Notes under the pieces: generated by a model
Database searches by the model: none
What the model saw: only the letters and a program-made list of their open reading frames with translations
Told to the model about the DNA's origin: nothing
Shown: piece by piece, positions 52,070 through 61,575 of the stretch
Layout of the letters: every line of letters begins with the position of its first letter
How positions within the stretch are numbered: the first letter of the stretch is position 1
NCBI RefSeq assembly: GCF_001426685.1
Contig: NZ_LMFB01000003.1
Coordinates: forward strand, 29,638-93,637
Origin: Rhizobium sp. Root483D2
GTDB lineage: Bacteria; Pseudomonadota; Alphaproteobacteria; Rhizobiales; Rhizobiaceae
Direction: 5' to 3'
DNA: 64,000 nucleotides
Made by a program: the position numbers and the translations under genes

Positions 52070-53008
52070 ATGTCATCAGTCTCGTCCCAATCTTTCGATC
52101 TACCGTTGCACCATGATCTGTATCCGGCAATCGATCCTGCGGGAGTGCTTGCAGGAAGCGCGGACGGGAAGGTTGCCTTTATCAGCGGTGGATCATCCGG
52201 TATCGGGAGGGCGACCGCGGTAGCACTTGCGAGAGCGGGTGCTCGAGCGATTTTCCTGACAGCACGAAGCGAAGGCAAGCTTGAGGAAACTCAGGCAGTG
52301 ATAAGCCGCGTTTCTCCTGCCACGGGCTGCGCCTACATGCTCTGTGACGTTAAAGATAAAGATCAGGTAAAGGCCGCGATCGACGAATGTGTCACCCGCT
52401 TTGACGGCATTGATATTGCGCACGCAAATGCCGGCTATCTCGACAAGTGGAGTAAGATCGGCGACTCCGATCCTGAAAGCTGGTGGCACTGTTTTGAGGT
52501 GAATGTGCAGGGTACCTACCATGTAGCGCGATATGCAATCCCGCATCTTGTTGCGTCAGCACAGAGGCATCGACACTCGGCTATATCCGGTGGGCATCTG
52601 ATCCTGATGTCATCCGTGGGTGCTCAGCTTCTTACCCCCGGCGCATCCGACTATCAGACGACAAAGCACGCACTAAACCGCCTCTGCGAGTTTATCCAGG
52701 TCGATCATGGTTCCGATGGTATGAAATGCTTTGCTATTCACCCGGGTGGTGTCCCAACCGACCTCGCCTTGAACATGCCCCGAGAGATTCATTCAGTATT
52801 GGTAGACAAACCTGAGCTTGCAGCTGGCTTCATTACGTGGCTCTGCTCCGGGCGAGCCGATTGGGCAAGTGGGCGCTACCTTAGCGCTCAGTGGGACGTC
52901 GACAAGCTCTTGTCTACGAAAGACGACATCCTTCAAAACGATCTCCTTGTAAATCGGCTACGGACGGCCGGAGGGCTTTCAAGCGTCCTCCCGTCTCTCT
53001 ATGGTTGA
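52070..53008 (+). CDS. Short-chain dehydrogenase/reductase (SDR)
   Basis: Oxidoreductase of 312 aa. The cofactor motif SGGSSGIGRA is at about residues 41-50 (a GGxxGIG variant of TGxxxGIG), HANAG replaces NNAG near 118, and the catalytic Y-x3-K is in SDYQTTKHALNRL. There is a 35-residue N-terminal extension before the Rossmann fold. ATG 52070 has GGAG 5 bases upstream. It is regulated by the divergent TetR. Confidence 0.9.
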   Translation: MSSVSSQSFDLPLHHDLYPAIDPAGVLAGSADGKVAFISGGSSGIGRATAVALARAGARAIFLTARSEGKLEETQAVISRVSPATGCAYMLCDVKDKDQVKAAIDECVTRFDGIDIAHANAGYLDKWSKIGDSDPESWWHCFEVNVQGTYHVARYAIPHLVASAQRHRHSAISGGHLILMSSVGAQLLTPGASDYQTTKHALNRLCEFIQVDHGSDGMKCFAIHPGGVPTDLALNMPREIHSVLVDKPELAAGFITWLCSGRADWASGRYLSAQWDVDKLLSTKDDILQNDLLVNRLRTAGGLSSVLPSLYG

Positions 53009-53369
53009 CTACCGGGTTCCGCTTTGCAGTAGTTCAAATCGCGTCGGATGTCGTCCTGGCGACGACCTCGTCTTTGGGGGCGGGGCTTCACCGTCGATCC
53101 AAGCGGCTTTGAGATAGCTGTAAAATCGGTCGAACGGCCTGCCGCACTCTGGACATCGATACCACTCTTACCTCCGTGTCGAAGTGCCGGTATCCCGTTT
53201 ATGTAAAGGACCTGACCTGGAGTGTCCGCCACCCGGTGCTCATAGTGGCTTGGCACCAGATGTGGGTTGTAAACGGACGACGCGGCCGACATCACATCCG
53301 GAATTTGCATTCTCTAGATTGGCTTAAAGCGTAAGGCCGCTTGAGATCCGTTGGAATCCCTGAGGGTAA
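53009..53369 (-). pseudogene. Possible RidA-like gene remnant in a 360-bp gap
   Basis: A minus-strand frame (52999-53310) has a short stretch, HYEHRVADTPGQVLYINGIP, that recalls the start of RidA/YjgF proteins (a G-x-LYxSGQ motif). The rest, with GKSGIDVQSAAGRSTDF, does not continue the family well. If real, it is truncated and decayed. The alternative is a chance frame. Confidence 0.25.
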
Positions 53370-55613
53370 TCAATTTTCTTCCTCTGTGTTGGCCATGTCC
53401 CTTTTGTGGCGCTGGAGATAGGACTGTGCTGCAACTGCTTCGTTATCCATACTAATCGGCTGGCCGCCCGGCTGGCCTCCGTGGATGTGAACTGTCGGCA
53501 CAGGAATCTCTATTCCGTTCTCTCTGAAGAGCTCGCGCACGCGAAGGTAAAACCTGCCCTTCATTCCGAAGGCGCCGCCGGGTCGGGTCGTAGCCTTGAT
53601 GCGAAGGACGATGCCGTATTCACCAAACTCCTGCACGCCCTGCAACTTGATTGGTTCGATAACCCAGAGTTTGTATTCCGGGTCCTCGGCCAGTTCCAGT
53701 CCGAGGCGTTTAATGAGCTTTCGCGCAACGTCGAGATCGGTATTGAAGCCGACAGTTATGTTAAACTTGTTTGTCGACCAGTCGCGGCTACCGTTGCACA
53801 CAGCACCCAGTTCCCCGAATGGGATTGTGTAAAGTAGGCCACGATGGTGGCGCAGTTTCACCGAGCGTAGCGAGAAGCTTTCAACTGTGCCGCTGAATTT
53901 GCCTGTCGAAATGTGCTCCCCAACCCGAAACGCATCGTCGATGAGATAGAATACGCCCGAGATCACATCCTTGACAATCGTCTGCGCGCCGAAGCCGATG
54001 GCAACGCCCACGACACCTGCACCCGCGATCAACGGCGCGATCTGAATTCCGACCGACGACAGTATCATAAGGGTCGCCATGACGAGAATGATTGCAAGCA
54101 TGATGTTCTGGAGGATTGGCAACAGCGTGAGAAGGCGGGCTCCATGGGAATTGACGACCGCCACGGCGTCAGCATCGTCTGTGATGGCCGGCGTCTGATT
54201 GCCGATCTTGTGCTGGATGATAGCTTTGATGATCGACCACACGAAATCAGCTCCGAGTGCGACGACCGCTGCATTGAGCAATCCGCGAATTACAAGCGTC
54301 ATTCCTGGACTGGTCTCGGCAAAGCTGGACAGGTCAAGCCCCCACACTTTTGCCAGAAAATAGGCCGCCACAACAATAATTCCCAGCCGAATGGCGCGAT
54401 CGACGACCGCAATTGTCACAGCAGGAACGGGAGGCGAGTCGCTCTCGCCCGTTGGAGGCCTCAAAGCGTAGGTCACAGCATGGGCTGCGATCATGATGGC
54501 GAGCGGCGTGGCAACTGCTCCCACAACAAACCAGAATGCCACGTTGGCGCCTCCGATTCGGAGGAGTAACAGCAGCAAAAAGTAGGCAGTTAGCAGCCAA
54601 GAGGTCGTCTGGTGGCCGAAGAGGCCAGGACGCTCCAGATCCTCGGCGCGGGCAACGGGGCGCTGCCAAAGGGCAAGCAATGCGATGGCAAACACAATCA
54701 GATCGATCACGACAATGGGCGCGAGCACGTCATCTGTCGTGAAACCGAATCTGGCACGAAGCGATAAAGTCGCTATGGCGATGGCAATGGCGAAGGAAAC
54801 GATGCCGATCCAGCGATACCAGTGATCAGCGCGAGCGTCGCTGACATTAAAGGCACGCACTTCGCGTGCGCGAACGACACCCATGAAAGTTGGTAAGAGC
54901 CCGACCCGAGCAACAACGCGTATCGCCCAAATCACAATGGCGGCCGTCAGATAGGCGAGCACGATCTCACGCAACAATGGCGGCCAATCGAACAGGAGGA
55001 ACGCCCCGGCGCTACCAACGGTGAATGCACTCATTCTGAGCAGACCCATCAAAAAGCGCCCGCCGAACTTTCCGATTCTGCCTTGTGGCGTGTCCACGTC
55101 CTGCGCAATCGTCCAAAGCCGCAGTGGCCTGCCAAGATGGTAGGCCAGGTAGGAGAAAGCGGCCCCGACGGTCACGAAAAGAGCGATAAGCGCAACAACG
55201 GTGAACCCTCCTTTGTCGCCAATATCCTTCATAATTACCTGGCGCACCGTTTCCAAACGATGTGGCATGAGCTGCCAGCTGTGTGCAAGTCGCGCCAGAT
55301 GGGTATTCACGCCCTCAAGCGCAGTTGACATCATGCCGCGGTCGCTGGCTGTCAGTGGAACCGGCGTCGCATTTTCTCTTGCCGCCAGCACGGGTCTCTC
55401 CGCTGTCAGCCACTCCCTCACAGCTGGATCTTCAAGCAGATTGAGTAACTGATCGACCTTGCCAGATTCCGGAGGAGGCACCTCTGCCGCGGCCGGTCTT
55501 GAGAGGATATTTGCCAGAAGGAGGCATGCTATCAACGCGAAGGCGCCCCGTGCCACCGCAGCATTAAAGCACTTTTGGAGGATGACAACTGTTATAGGCA
55601 GAGCGTTTCTCAT
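53370..55613 (-). CDS. Large MscS-family mechanosensitive channel
   Basis: Membrane protein of 747 aa from ATG 55613; the open frame extends to 55772. A signal peptide (FALIACLLLANILSRPAAA) is followed by a periplasmic region and about ten hydrophobic helices. The MscS pore helix and beta domain are at about residues 540-680 (AGAGVVGVAIGFGAQTIVKD, GVFYLIDDAFRVGEHI, YTIPFGELGAVCNGSRDW). It would release solutes under hypo-osmotic shock. The extended N-terminus is of the MscK/YbiO type. The region is transcribed on the same strand as the beta-lactamase behind it. Confidence 0.9.
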   Translation of the reverse strand: MRNALPITVVILQKCFNAAVARGAFALIACLLLANILSRPAAAEVPPPESGKVDQLLNLLEDPAVREWLTAERPVLAARENATPVPLTASDRGMMSTALEGVNTHLARLAHSWQLMPHRLETVRQVIMKDIGDKGGFTVVALIALFVTVGAAFSYLAYHLGRPLRLWTIAQDVDTPQGRIGKFGGRFLMGLLRMSAFTVGSAGAFLLFDWPPLLREIVLAYLTAAIVIWAIRVVARVGLLPTFMGVVRAREVRAFNVSDARADHWYRWIGIVSFAIAIAIATLSLRARFGFTTDDVLAPIVVIDLIVFAIALLALWQRPVARAEDLERPGLFGHQTTSWLLTAYFLLLLLLRIGGANVAFWFVVGAVATPLAIMIAAHAVTYALRPPTGESDSPPVPAVTIAVVDRAIRLGIIVVAAYFLAKVWGLDLSSFAETSPGMTLVIRGLLNAAVVALGADFVWSIIKAIIQHKIGNQTPAITDDADAVAVVNSHGARLLTLLPILQNIMLAIILVMATLMILSSVGIQIAPLIAGAGVVGVAIGFGAQTIVKDVISGVFYLIDDAFRVGEHISTGKFSGTVESFSLRSVKLRHHRGLLYTIPFGELGAVCNGSRDWSTNKFNITVGFNTDLDVARKLIKRLGLELAEDPEYKLWVIEPIKLQGVQEFGEYGIVLRIKATTRPGGAFGMKGRFYLRVRELFRENGIEIPVPTVHIHGGQPGGQPISMDNEAVAAQSYLQRHKRDMANTEEEN

Positions 55614-55784
55614 AGATCTGGTTATCCGCAATTGAAGGACGCGATGATCCTTTCGGTTTAGTTTCTCATCAATTCCTGCATTCCAGCGACCAGTTGCGGC
55701 GCGAACAACCTGGAACATATTCTGAAGACGTCGCGGGCGTGTTTCAGTCACAAGGCAGACCGTCGAAGGCACCGATCGAAAGCC

Positions 55785-56645
55785 CTAGGGTGACACGACT
55801 TTAGCCAGCGCCTGCCCCATTTGAGAGATCGCAGTATTTCGTTCGTCCATGGTCGCGTCTGTCTCGGTTATGTAGATCGCCGCAACGAGCGGGGCTTTTT
55901 CGGGCGGCCATATCACCGCAATAATTCCACGCGTGCCATGACCTCCTGCACCTGTTCTGTCAGCTATCTGCCAATTCTTCGGAATGCCGGCTCGCAGCAG
56001 CGGATCACCGACTTCATTACCTTTCAGCCAGGCCGCAAGTTGCTCGCGAGAGTTCCTCGAGAGACTGTCACCAAGCAACAGGTTCTGGAGAGATAAGGCG
56101 ATTGCCCGTGGCGTTGTCGTGTCACGCTCATCGCCAGGCGTGCCCTCATTAAGTTCCGTCTCCCATCGATCCAGCCGTGTGATATTGTCGCCGATGGTGC
56201 GCATAAAGGCGGTGAAGCCTTCTGGCCCGCCAATGTTTTCAAGAATTTTGTTGGCGGCGGGATTATCACTGGTTCGTGTCGTGGCATCGCAGAGATCACC
56301 AAGACTTACCTCTCGGCCGACCCAGTCCTTGGTGACAGGCGCATAGGTGACAAGATCGCTATCATTGATTTCTATCGTGTTATCCAGGCTTTTTTCGCCG
56401 GTGTCAGCTTTTGCCAGAAGCGCCGCGCAGGCCAAAGCTTTGAAAGTGGATACCATGGGGAAACGCTCATCTGCGTTGAATAACCAGCTTTCGCCGTTGC
56501 CGGAGTTGTAGATCGCATACCCCACGCGAGCATCAAGCCTTTCTTCAATCAGTAGAGCCGCCTCTTGGAGCGGGTTTGCGTAGCTGCTGTTCACCGACAA
56601 AGCCGAGATAAAAGACGTACCGATCAGAGCTGAAAGTCTGTTCAT
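55785..56645 (-). CDS. Class A beta-lactamase, carbenicillinase-like
   Basis: Periplasmic serine beta-lactamase of 286 aa with a signal peptide (ALIGTSFISALSVNSSYA). The active-site motifs are intact: STFK (S66, K69), SDN (126-128), and E162 in RWETELNEG. The third motif is RTG (230-232) rather than KTG, as in PSE/CARB carbenicillinases, and STFKALACAALL, WETELNEG and DRTGAGGHGTRG also resemble that group. ATG 56645 has GGAGGA upstream; the preceding TTG is not needed. Hydrolysis of penicillins, especially carboxypenicillins, is the expected activity. No mobile element flanks it directly. Confidence 0.9.
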   Translation of the reverse strand: MNRLSALIGTSFISALSVNSSYANPLQEAALLIEERLDARVGYAIYNSGNGESWLFNADERFPMVSTFKALACAALLAKADTGEKSLDNTIEINDSDLVTYAPVTKDWVGREVSLGDLCDATTRTSDNPAANKILENIGGPEGFTAFMRTIGDNITRLDRWETELNEGTPGDERDTTTPRAIALSLQNLLLGDSLSRNSREQLAAWLKGNEVGDPLLRAGIPKNWQIADRTGAGGHGTRGIIAVIWPPEKAPLVAAIYITETDATMDERNTAISQMGQALAKVVSP

Positions 56646-56747
56646 CAAAGTTCCTCCAGGTCAGGGTATCCGGGTCTTAAAATGTCTCTCTTCAAGGTTT
56701 CCACCCCCGCTCAACAGCTTTGTTGCGTGCCGGCCATGCATGGCAGA

Positions 56748-57380
56748 TCAGGTTGTTATGGCGGACCAGACCATCACTGCTCCGAAAATTATGAAGATCA
56801 CGCCAGTCAGATTTCGGCCGCGCTTTGCCTGTTCAGGTTTACGTAATAAGCGCGCAATTCGGCGTGCTCCAAAAGCGTAGGCGCCGAGAACGACGAGCTT
56901 TACAAATACGAAGGTAAGAACCAGAACCAGAAGAAGGGAAGGGCCGCTGCCTGGCGGGATGAACTGAGGAAACAGGGCTGCGAAAAAAAGGATGGCCTTT
57001 GGATTGCTGATACCGACACCAAAAGAATAGAGCCACAGCTTCACTCCATTTCGCTTTCCGTCCGGCTCTGACCTTGTCGAACCAACCTGGATTGGGGACG
57101 GGCGACGAAGGTAAAGCCAACCGAGCCAGACAACATACGCTGCCCCCATGAGGCGCACCGTCATGAAGACAGCAGGATGTGTGACCAATAGAGCTGCAAT
57201 GCCAACAACCGAGAGCCAGGCGAGTAAGGCGATCGCCAGGAGATCGCCGCTCAACGCGCTGATCGCGCGCCACCGACCCAGAGACAAGGCATTGTTGACG
57301 AGAAGCAGAGTGGAAGGACCCGGCGTAGCAACTTGAGCCGCGCTGATCAGGACGAAAGTTAAATACGCCGTATATTCCAT
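56748..57380 (-). CDS. LysE/RhtB-family amino-acid exporter
   Basis: Inner-membrane protein of 210 aa with six likely helices. The family signatures are ISAAQVATPGPSTLLLVNNAL near the N-terminus and GVGISNPKAILFFAALFPQFI in the middle. The substrate is unknown; homoserine lactone, threonine or other amino acids are usual. The ATG at 57380 gives the typical family length; the longer frame to 57440 is not needed. Confidence 0.9.
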   Translation of the reverse strand: MEYTAYLTFVLISAAQVATPGPSTLLLVNNALSLGRWRAISALSGDLLAIALLAWLSVVGIAALLVTHPAVFMTVRLMGAAYVVWLGWLYLRRPSPIQVGSTRSEPDGKRNGVKLWLYSFGVGISNPKAILFFAALFPQFIPPGSGPSLLLVLVLTFVFVKLVVLGAYAFGARRIARLLRKPEQAKRGRNLTGVIFIIFGAVMVWSAITT

Positions 57381-57449
57381 TAAGTGGCTCTGGTACGAGG
57401 GGCTGGAGATTGGTAACTCAATGCTTTGGTGCAATAGCAAGGCAGGCGC

Positions 57450-58217
57450 CTATTCTGCAGCTTCGGCGATAAGATCTGCGACAACCTTCGGCGTTGAGAT
57501 CATTACGACATGCGATGCACCTTCGACCACGATGGTGCGCTTTGAGCCGGCCCGCTCTGCCATGAACATGAGTGCCTTCGCTGGAATATTCTTGTCACCG
57601 TCGCCATAGACAAAAAATGACGGCAGCGCCTTCCAGGCCGGTTCACCGGACTCCTCAGTCAAGGCAGCTTCGCTGATGGGCCGCTGGACGACTGCCATGA
57701 GAGCGGCTGTTTCTGATGGGACATCGTGAGCGAACTGGGTGTGAAACTTGTCCTGTTCAATGTACAGATCGACACCGCCGTCGCTAAGTTTGACAGGGGC
57801 AGACAGTGCTTCAACGAGGGTGCTGCCGGGGAATTTCCCGGCCAGATCGGCCGCGGCCTCCCCCTTTTCTGGTGCGAATGCCGCCACATAAACCAGAGAC
57901 TTGACGTTGTCCCTGCCTCTCGCCGCATTTGAGATCACCTGGCCGCCATACGAATGACCTACCAATACAACTGGACCTTCAATACTGTCGACGACATCTG
58001 AGACCAGACGCGCATCAATCGACACGCTCCTCAGTGGATTGGCAACCGCAACGGTTTTGTACCCATCCTTTTGCAGATGGGTGATAACGCCATTCCAGCT
58101 TGATGAATCTGCGAAGGCTCCGTGAACGAAGACGATTGTGGATTTCGCGGGCTGAGCTGCAGCATTGCCTGCCAGCAAAGTGGTCGATACAGCGACAGCC
58201 GAGATGAACTTTGACAT
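57450..58217 (-). CDS. Exported alpha/beta hydrolase
   Basis: Hydrolase of 255 aa with a signal peptide (FISAVAVSTTLLAGNAAA). HGAFADSSSWNGVI is the oxyanion loop, GHSYGG the nucleophile elbow (S89), FVYGDGDKNIP carries the probable acid and GASHVVMIS the histidine. It belongs to the salicylate-esterase/MES-like group of alpha/beta hydrolases. The substrate is probably a small ester. It lies 69 bp upstream of the LysE gene on the same strand. Confidence 0.85.
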   Translation of the reverse strand: MSKFISAVAVSTTLLAGNAAAQPAKSTIVFVHGAFADSSSWNGVITHLQKDGYKTVAVANPLRSVSIDARLVSDVVDSIEGPVVLVGHSYGGQVISNAARGRDNVKSLVYVAAFAPEKGEAAADLAGKFPGSTLVEALSAPVKLSDGGVDLYIEQDKFHTQFAHDVPSETAALMAVVQRPISEAALTEESGEPAWKALPSFFVYGDGDKNIPAKALMFMAERAGSKRTIVVEGASHVVMISTPKVVADLIAEAAE

Positions 58218-58395
58218 GGTGTTTCCTTTGATAGCGATGGTTTTTAACAGACGGTTTCGACTGGGCGCTTGCGGTCAGTTCAGTCCCGCCTTGGGACACT
58301 GCGTCATGCTTTTAACTGGCGCTTGTCCCCTGTCATGTGTGACCACATTGGCCAAAACCCACGTGGACAGTTTGTTCGCGCTGAGCCACGAACGC

Positions 58396-59247
58396 CTACC
58401 TCAGAAATACGTTGAGTTCCTTTGCGACCTGGGCTGGCTGTTCCTCGATAACCCAGTGCCCCGAAGAGTGAATAACACCGCCGCAGACTCGATCAGCAAG
58501 CGACTGAAATTGTTCGAACGGGCCTCTGCCCATCGACTTGTCGCCACCCACTGCCCAAACAGGCATTGTCAGTTTTTTCTTTGTCAACCGATCCAGAGCG
58601 GGGAGATCACCCGCGATCTCCCGGTACGCCCCGACAAGACCGGCGATACCCCCCGGAGCGGCCAGGTGACGGGCATATTCGTCTAGTGCTTCAGCTTCGA
58701 TCGCGTCGATGTGGCTGTAGGTTCTGAAGAACTCGGACAAATAAGCATGTTCACGTCCCGCAATCAGGATCTCCGGTAACCTCGGATGAGCATAGAGGCC
58801 AAAATGCCAGTAGCCCGAGAGGACGGGCTCCAGCGAGGTGGAAGGCACACCGAGGATTGGAGCCTCCAGGACCGCCAGTTTGCGCACTTCAGACATGTGC
58901 TGTGCTGCATAGGCATATGCTACAAGCCCACCCAGATCGTGACCGACCAGATCCACAACACCCAGGTCGAGATGTTGAACAAGCTGATGTACGTCTTCCG
59001 TGATCGTAAAAATTCCATATCCCGTCGCCGGCCGATCGCTGCTGCCGTATCCCCGCAAGTCCGGGATGACGATCGTATGATCCCCGGACAGCAGAGGAAC
59101 CAGCTTACGCCACGATAGAGAAGTCTGCGGGGACCCGTGCAATAATACCAACGGCTGACCTTGACCGCCATATCGGTAGCGGAGACGTACGCCGTTCACT
59201 TGAGCGTAACATTGCTTCAGCTTGTCAAATTCCACTCTAACCTCCAT
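58396..59247 (-). CDS. Alpha/beta hydrolase, epoxide hydrolase/haloacetate dehalogenase-like
   Basis: Cytoplasmic hydrolase of 283 aa. HGSPQTSLSWRKLVP is the oxyanion loop, and the nucleophile elbow is VGHDLGG with aspartate D104 rather than serine, as in epoxide hydrolases and haloalkane/fluoroacetate dehalogenases. PDLRGYGSSDRP and the catalytic histidine in SSGHWVIEEQP (about H264) also fit. Substrate unknown. It has no signal peptide. Confidence 0.85.
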   Translation of the reverse strand: MEVRVEFDKLKQCYAQVNGVRLRYRYGGQGQPLVLLHGSPQTSLSWRKLVPLLSGDHTIVIPDLRGYGSSDRPATGYGIFTITEDVHQLVQHLDLGVVDLVGHDLGGLVAYAYAAQHMSEVRKLAVLEAPILGVPSTSLEPVLSGYWHFGLYAHPRLPEILIAGREHAYLSEFFRTYSHIDAIEAEALDEYARHLAAPGGIAGLVGAYREIAGDLPALDRLTKKKLTMPVWAVGGDKSMGRGPFEQFQSLADRVCGGVIHSSGHWVIEEQPAQVAKELNVFLR

Positions 59248-59788
59248 GCAAGGCCATTTCGCCTGTCGCGTTCCAAGTTTGAGCTCACCTCAAAGCTGGG
59301 CCCCAACACTCCCTCATGCTTTCCTGGAAAGCACGATCTCCAAACCAGGCTTCGAGTAATCGCTTCAAGGGTTACCTGGCGCGCCTTGTAGCCCGTGCGA
59401 GAGGAACCGAGCCAAACTGCCAGAGTGTTTTCCGACATCTCTCAGTTTGAAATCGCTGCAAGGCGGCATGCGCAGGGGGTGTCGATGTCATGCCCCGTGC
59501 GGGAGGCGTCGCGGACATGTACAGGGGCAAAAAAGTTGGCGACGCCATGATACGCTTGGTCTCCGGTGAATCACGAAATACTTTCACCGCATGCTTGTAT
59601 TAGGATAAATTATTAGTGTGAATTGCCCCAGAACGCATTAATCGATTCCAGTAAATGCAACAATCAGACGCGGCTAGTTCGCCTGTTTTGGACAATATCA
59701 GCGTCGGCGCCGACGCCTCCCGCGACTGTACCGAAATCGCTGGTCCACCGTCTTGATGGTATCTGATTTACTGCAGCAGACGATCAAG
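59248..59788. other. 540-bp spacer without a supported gene
   Basis: Short frames only. The right half is AT-rich (around 59590-59650). No repeat or clear terminator was noted. Confidence 0.4.
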
Positions 59789-60685
59789 TCATCGAATACT
59801 GGCAAGAGGTTGCAAATGCTTTTCGAAAAATTCGGAGAAGGCGGCGATTCGTGGAGGTAGTGACTGATAGGGTGGGTAGTAAAGCGTAAGCCAGAGATCT
59901 GGAGGAGCCCATCCTTTGAATACGTGAATCAAACGCCCGGATCGTATGTGCTCTGCAACATTAAATCCAGGCAAGAGCGCAACCCCCAGGCCATGTGAGG
60001 CCCAATCGGCGAGAACCTCACCACTGTTGGCACTGAACGCGCGTCCCGCAGTAATGCTCATGGAGGATCCACCGTCCGAAAGCACCCAGTTTTCCCGCCG
60101 GCCTTCGCCACTGTACGCCAAACAGTCGTCAGGCTTGAGGAAGCCGGGATGATCCATGGATGCGTACCGGCTGCCGGGAGCTGCAACGAGTATTCGCGGC
60201 ATCATGCAGATCTTGCGCCATATTGTGTACTTGTCCGACGGCTGAAGAGAAATGCGTATCGCAAGGTCGAAGTCATCATCGACAATGTTGATCAAGCTGT
60301 CGGACAGACAGACCTCGAAGCTCATCTTCGGATATAGCTTGTTAAAATCAGAAATGACCTTGGGCAGGATGGTTTTGCCAATCCACATCGGCGCACTCAA
60401 CCTCAAGCGGCCCTCATCTACTTTGTTTGCGTTCATGATGTCGCGACGGGCTCCATCAAGACTATCGAGCAACGGCTTGATCTGGGCGGCATAGACGGCG
60501 CCATCAGTAGTAAGGGCTACCTGCCTTGTTGTTCGAACAAACAATTGAACCCCGAGGTCAGCCTCCAGTCCTGCAATTGCGCGCGTTACTGACGCCGGCG
60601 TCATATCGAGCTCACGAGCAACCTGCGCAAAATTCTTTTTATCGGCAGCGACGAGGAACACACGAAGGGTTCTGTGATCGTTCAT
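59789..60685 (-). CDS. LysR-family transcriptional regulator
   Basis: LTTR of 298 aa. The N-terminal helix-turn-helix is FLVAADKKNFAQVARELDMT followed by ASVTRAIAGLEADLGVQLF, and the effector domain has DFDLAIRISLQPSD. It belongs to the DsdC/AaeR-like subgroup with the FVRTTRQVALT motif. The target genes are not obvious: the nearest divergent gene is the response regulator, 192 bp away. Confidence 0.9.
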   Translation of the reverse strand: MNDHRTLRVFLVAADKKNFAQVARELDMTPASVTRAIAGLEADLGVQLFVRTTRQVALTTDGAVYAAQIKPLLDSLDGARRDIMNANKVDEGRLRLSAPMWIGKTILPKVISDFNKLYPKMSFEVCLSDSLINIVDDDFDLAIRISLQPSDKYTIWRKICMMPRILVAAPGSRYASMDHPGFLKPDDCLAYSGEGRRENWVLSDGGSSMSITAGRAFSANSGEVLADWASHGLGVALLPGFNVAEHIRSGRLIHVFKGWAPPDLWLTLYYPPYQSLPPRIAAFSEFFEKHLQPLASIR

Positions 60686-60877
60686 TTTATTATTACATCC
60701 CGGACAACGTATTCATGCATAATATTGCAATTTAACTCCTAGCGCAATCCGCGTAGTTTTTAACGTGAAATTCAGGCCATGGGCTCGCAATTATGTGCGC
60801 GTTTTCTCCGGGGACAGGCGCTACCTCGCGCCGCGATAAGCTTTGCGAAACAGACACGTCATCCTGTGTGAGGTCAG

Positions 60878-61552
60878 ATGAGGATACTGCTCGTTGAGGA
60901 TGAGGCACAGTTCGCAAAAGCATTACGCAGCGCCCTTGAACGCGACCGGTTCGTGGTAGACTGGGTGGATAGCATCTCGCTCGCCTGCGAAGCGTCGCGG
61001 TCGCGCGTCCACGAGCTAGTTCTGCTTGATCGTACCTTGCCCGACGGCGACGGCATAAGCCTTATTCATCAACTTCGGATCGATTCTCCTGGCATTCCGA
61101 TCATCGTTCTGAGCGCTCACGGAGAACTGACTGACCGGGTTGCCGGGCTGGACGATGGTGCTGACGACTATCTCGTCAAGCCATTCGATCTGCAAGAACT
61201 GCTTGCTCGTATTCGTGCCGTGCAGCGTCGCCCGAATGAGGTTGTGTCGGACGACATCATTGTGGGTGGTCTTGTGTTCGATATGGCCTTTGGGGAAGCA
61301 CGAGTTCATGGACTACGACTGATTCTGCAAAGGCGTGAAGTGGCTGTACTCACCGCTCTGATGCGACGACGCGGGCGTGTCGTCCTGCGCGAGACACTTG
61401 AGGAACAGGTTTACGGCTTCGATGACGCAATTCAGTCCAACACCCTTGACTCCCACATCTCACGCTTGCGCCGGAAGTTTGCCGATGCTGGCGCTGGCGT
61501 CGAGATCCATACGATCAGAGGAGTGGGCTATTTGCTCAGGGCAACGAATTGA
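60878..61552 (+). CDS. OmpR/PhoB-family response regulator
   Basis: Response regulator of 224 aa. The receiver domain has E7-D8, phosphoacceptor D51 (LLDRTLPDGDG), S79 and K101 (VKPFD). The C-terminal winged helix ends in LDSHISRLRRKFADAG and IHTIRGVGYLL. It resembles the QseB/PmrA-type group. It overlaps the sensor kinase open frame and forms an operon with it. Confidence 0.95.
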   Translation: MRILLVEDEAQFAKALRSALERDRFVVDWVDSISLACEASRSRVHELVLLDRTLPDGDGISLIHQLRIDSPGIPIIVLSAHGELTDRVAGLDDGADDYLVKPFDLQELLARIRAVQRRPNEVVSDDIIVGGLVFDMAFGEARVHGLRLILQRREVAVLTALMRRRGRVVLRETLEEQVYGFDDAIQSNTLDSHISRLRRKFADAGAGVEIHTIRGVGYLLRATN

Positions 61553-61575
61553 GCGGCCGTCAGCCATCATTGAAA

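Noticed and set aside
53913-54569. 218-residue plus-strand frame inside the MscS gene
   Set aside because: It is antisense to conserved membrane segments and rich in His/Asp/Arg, so it is a shadow.
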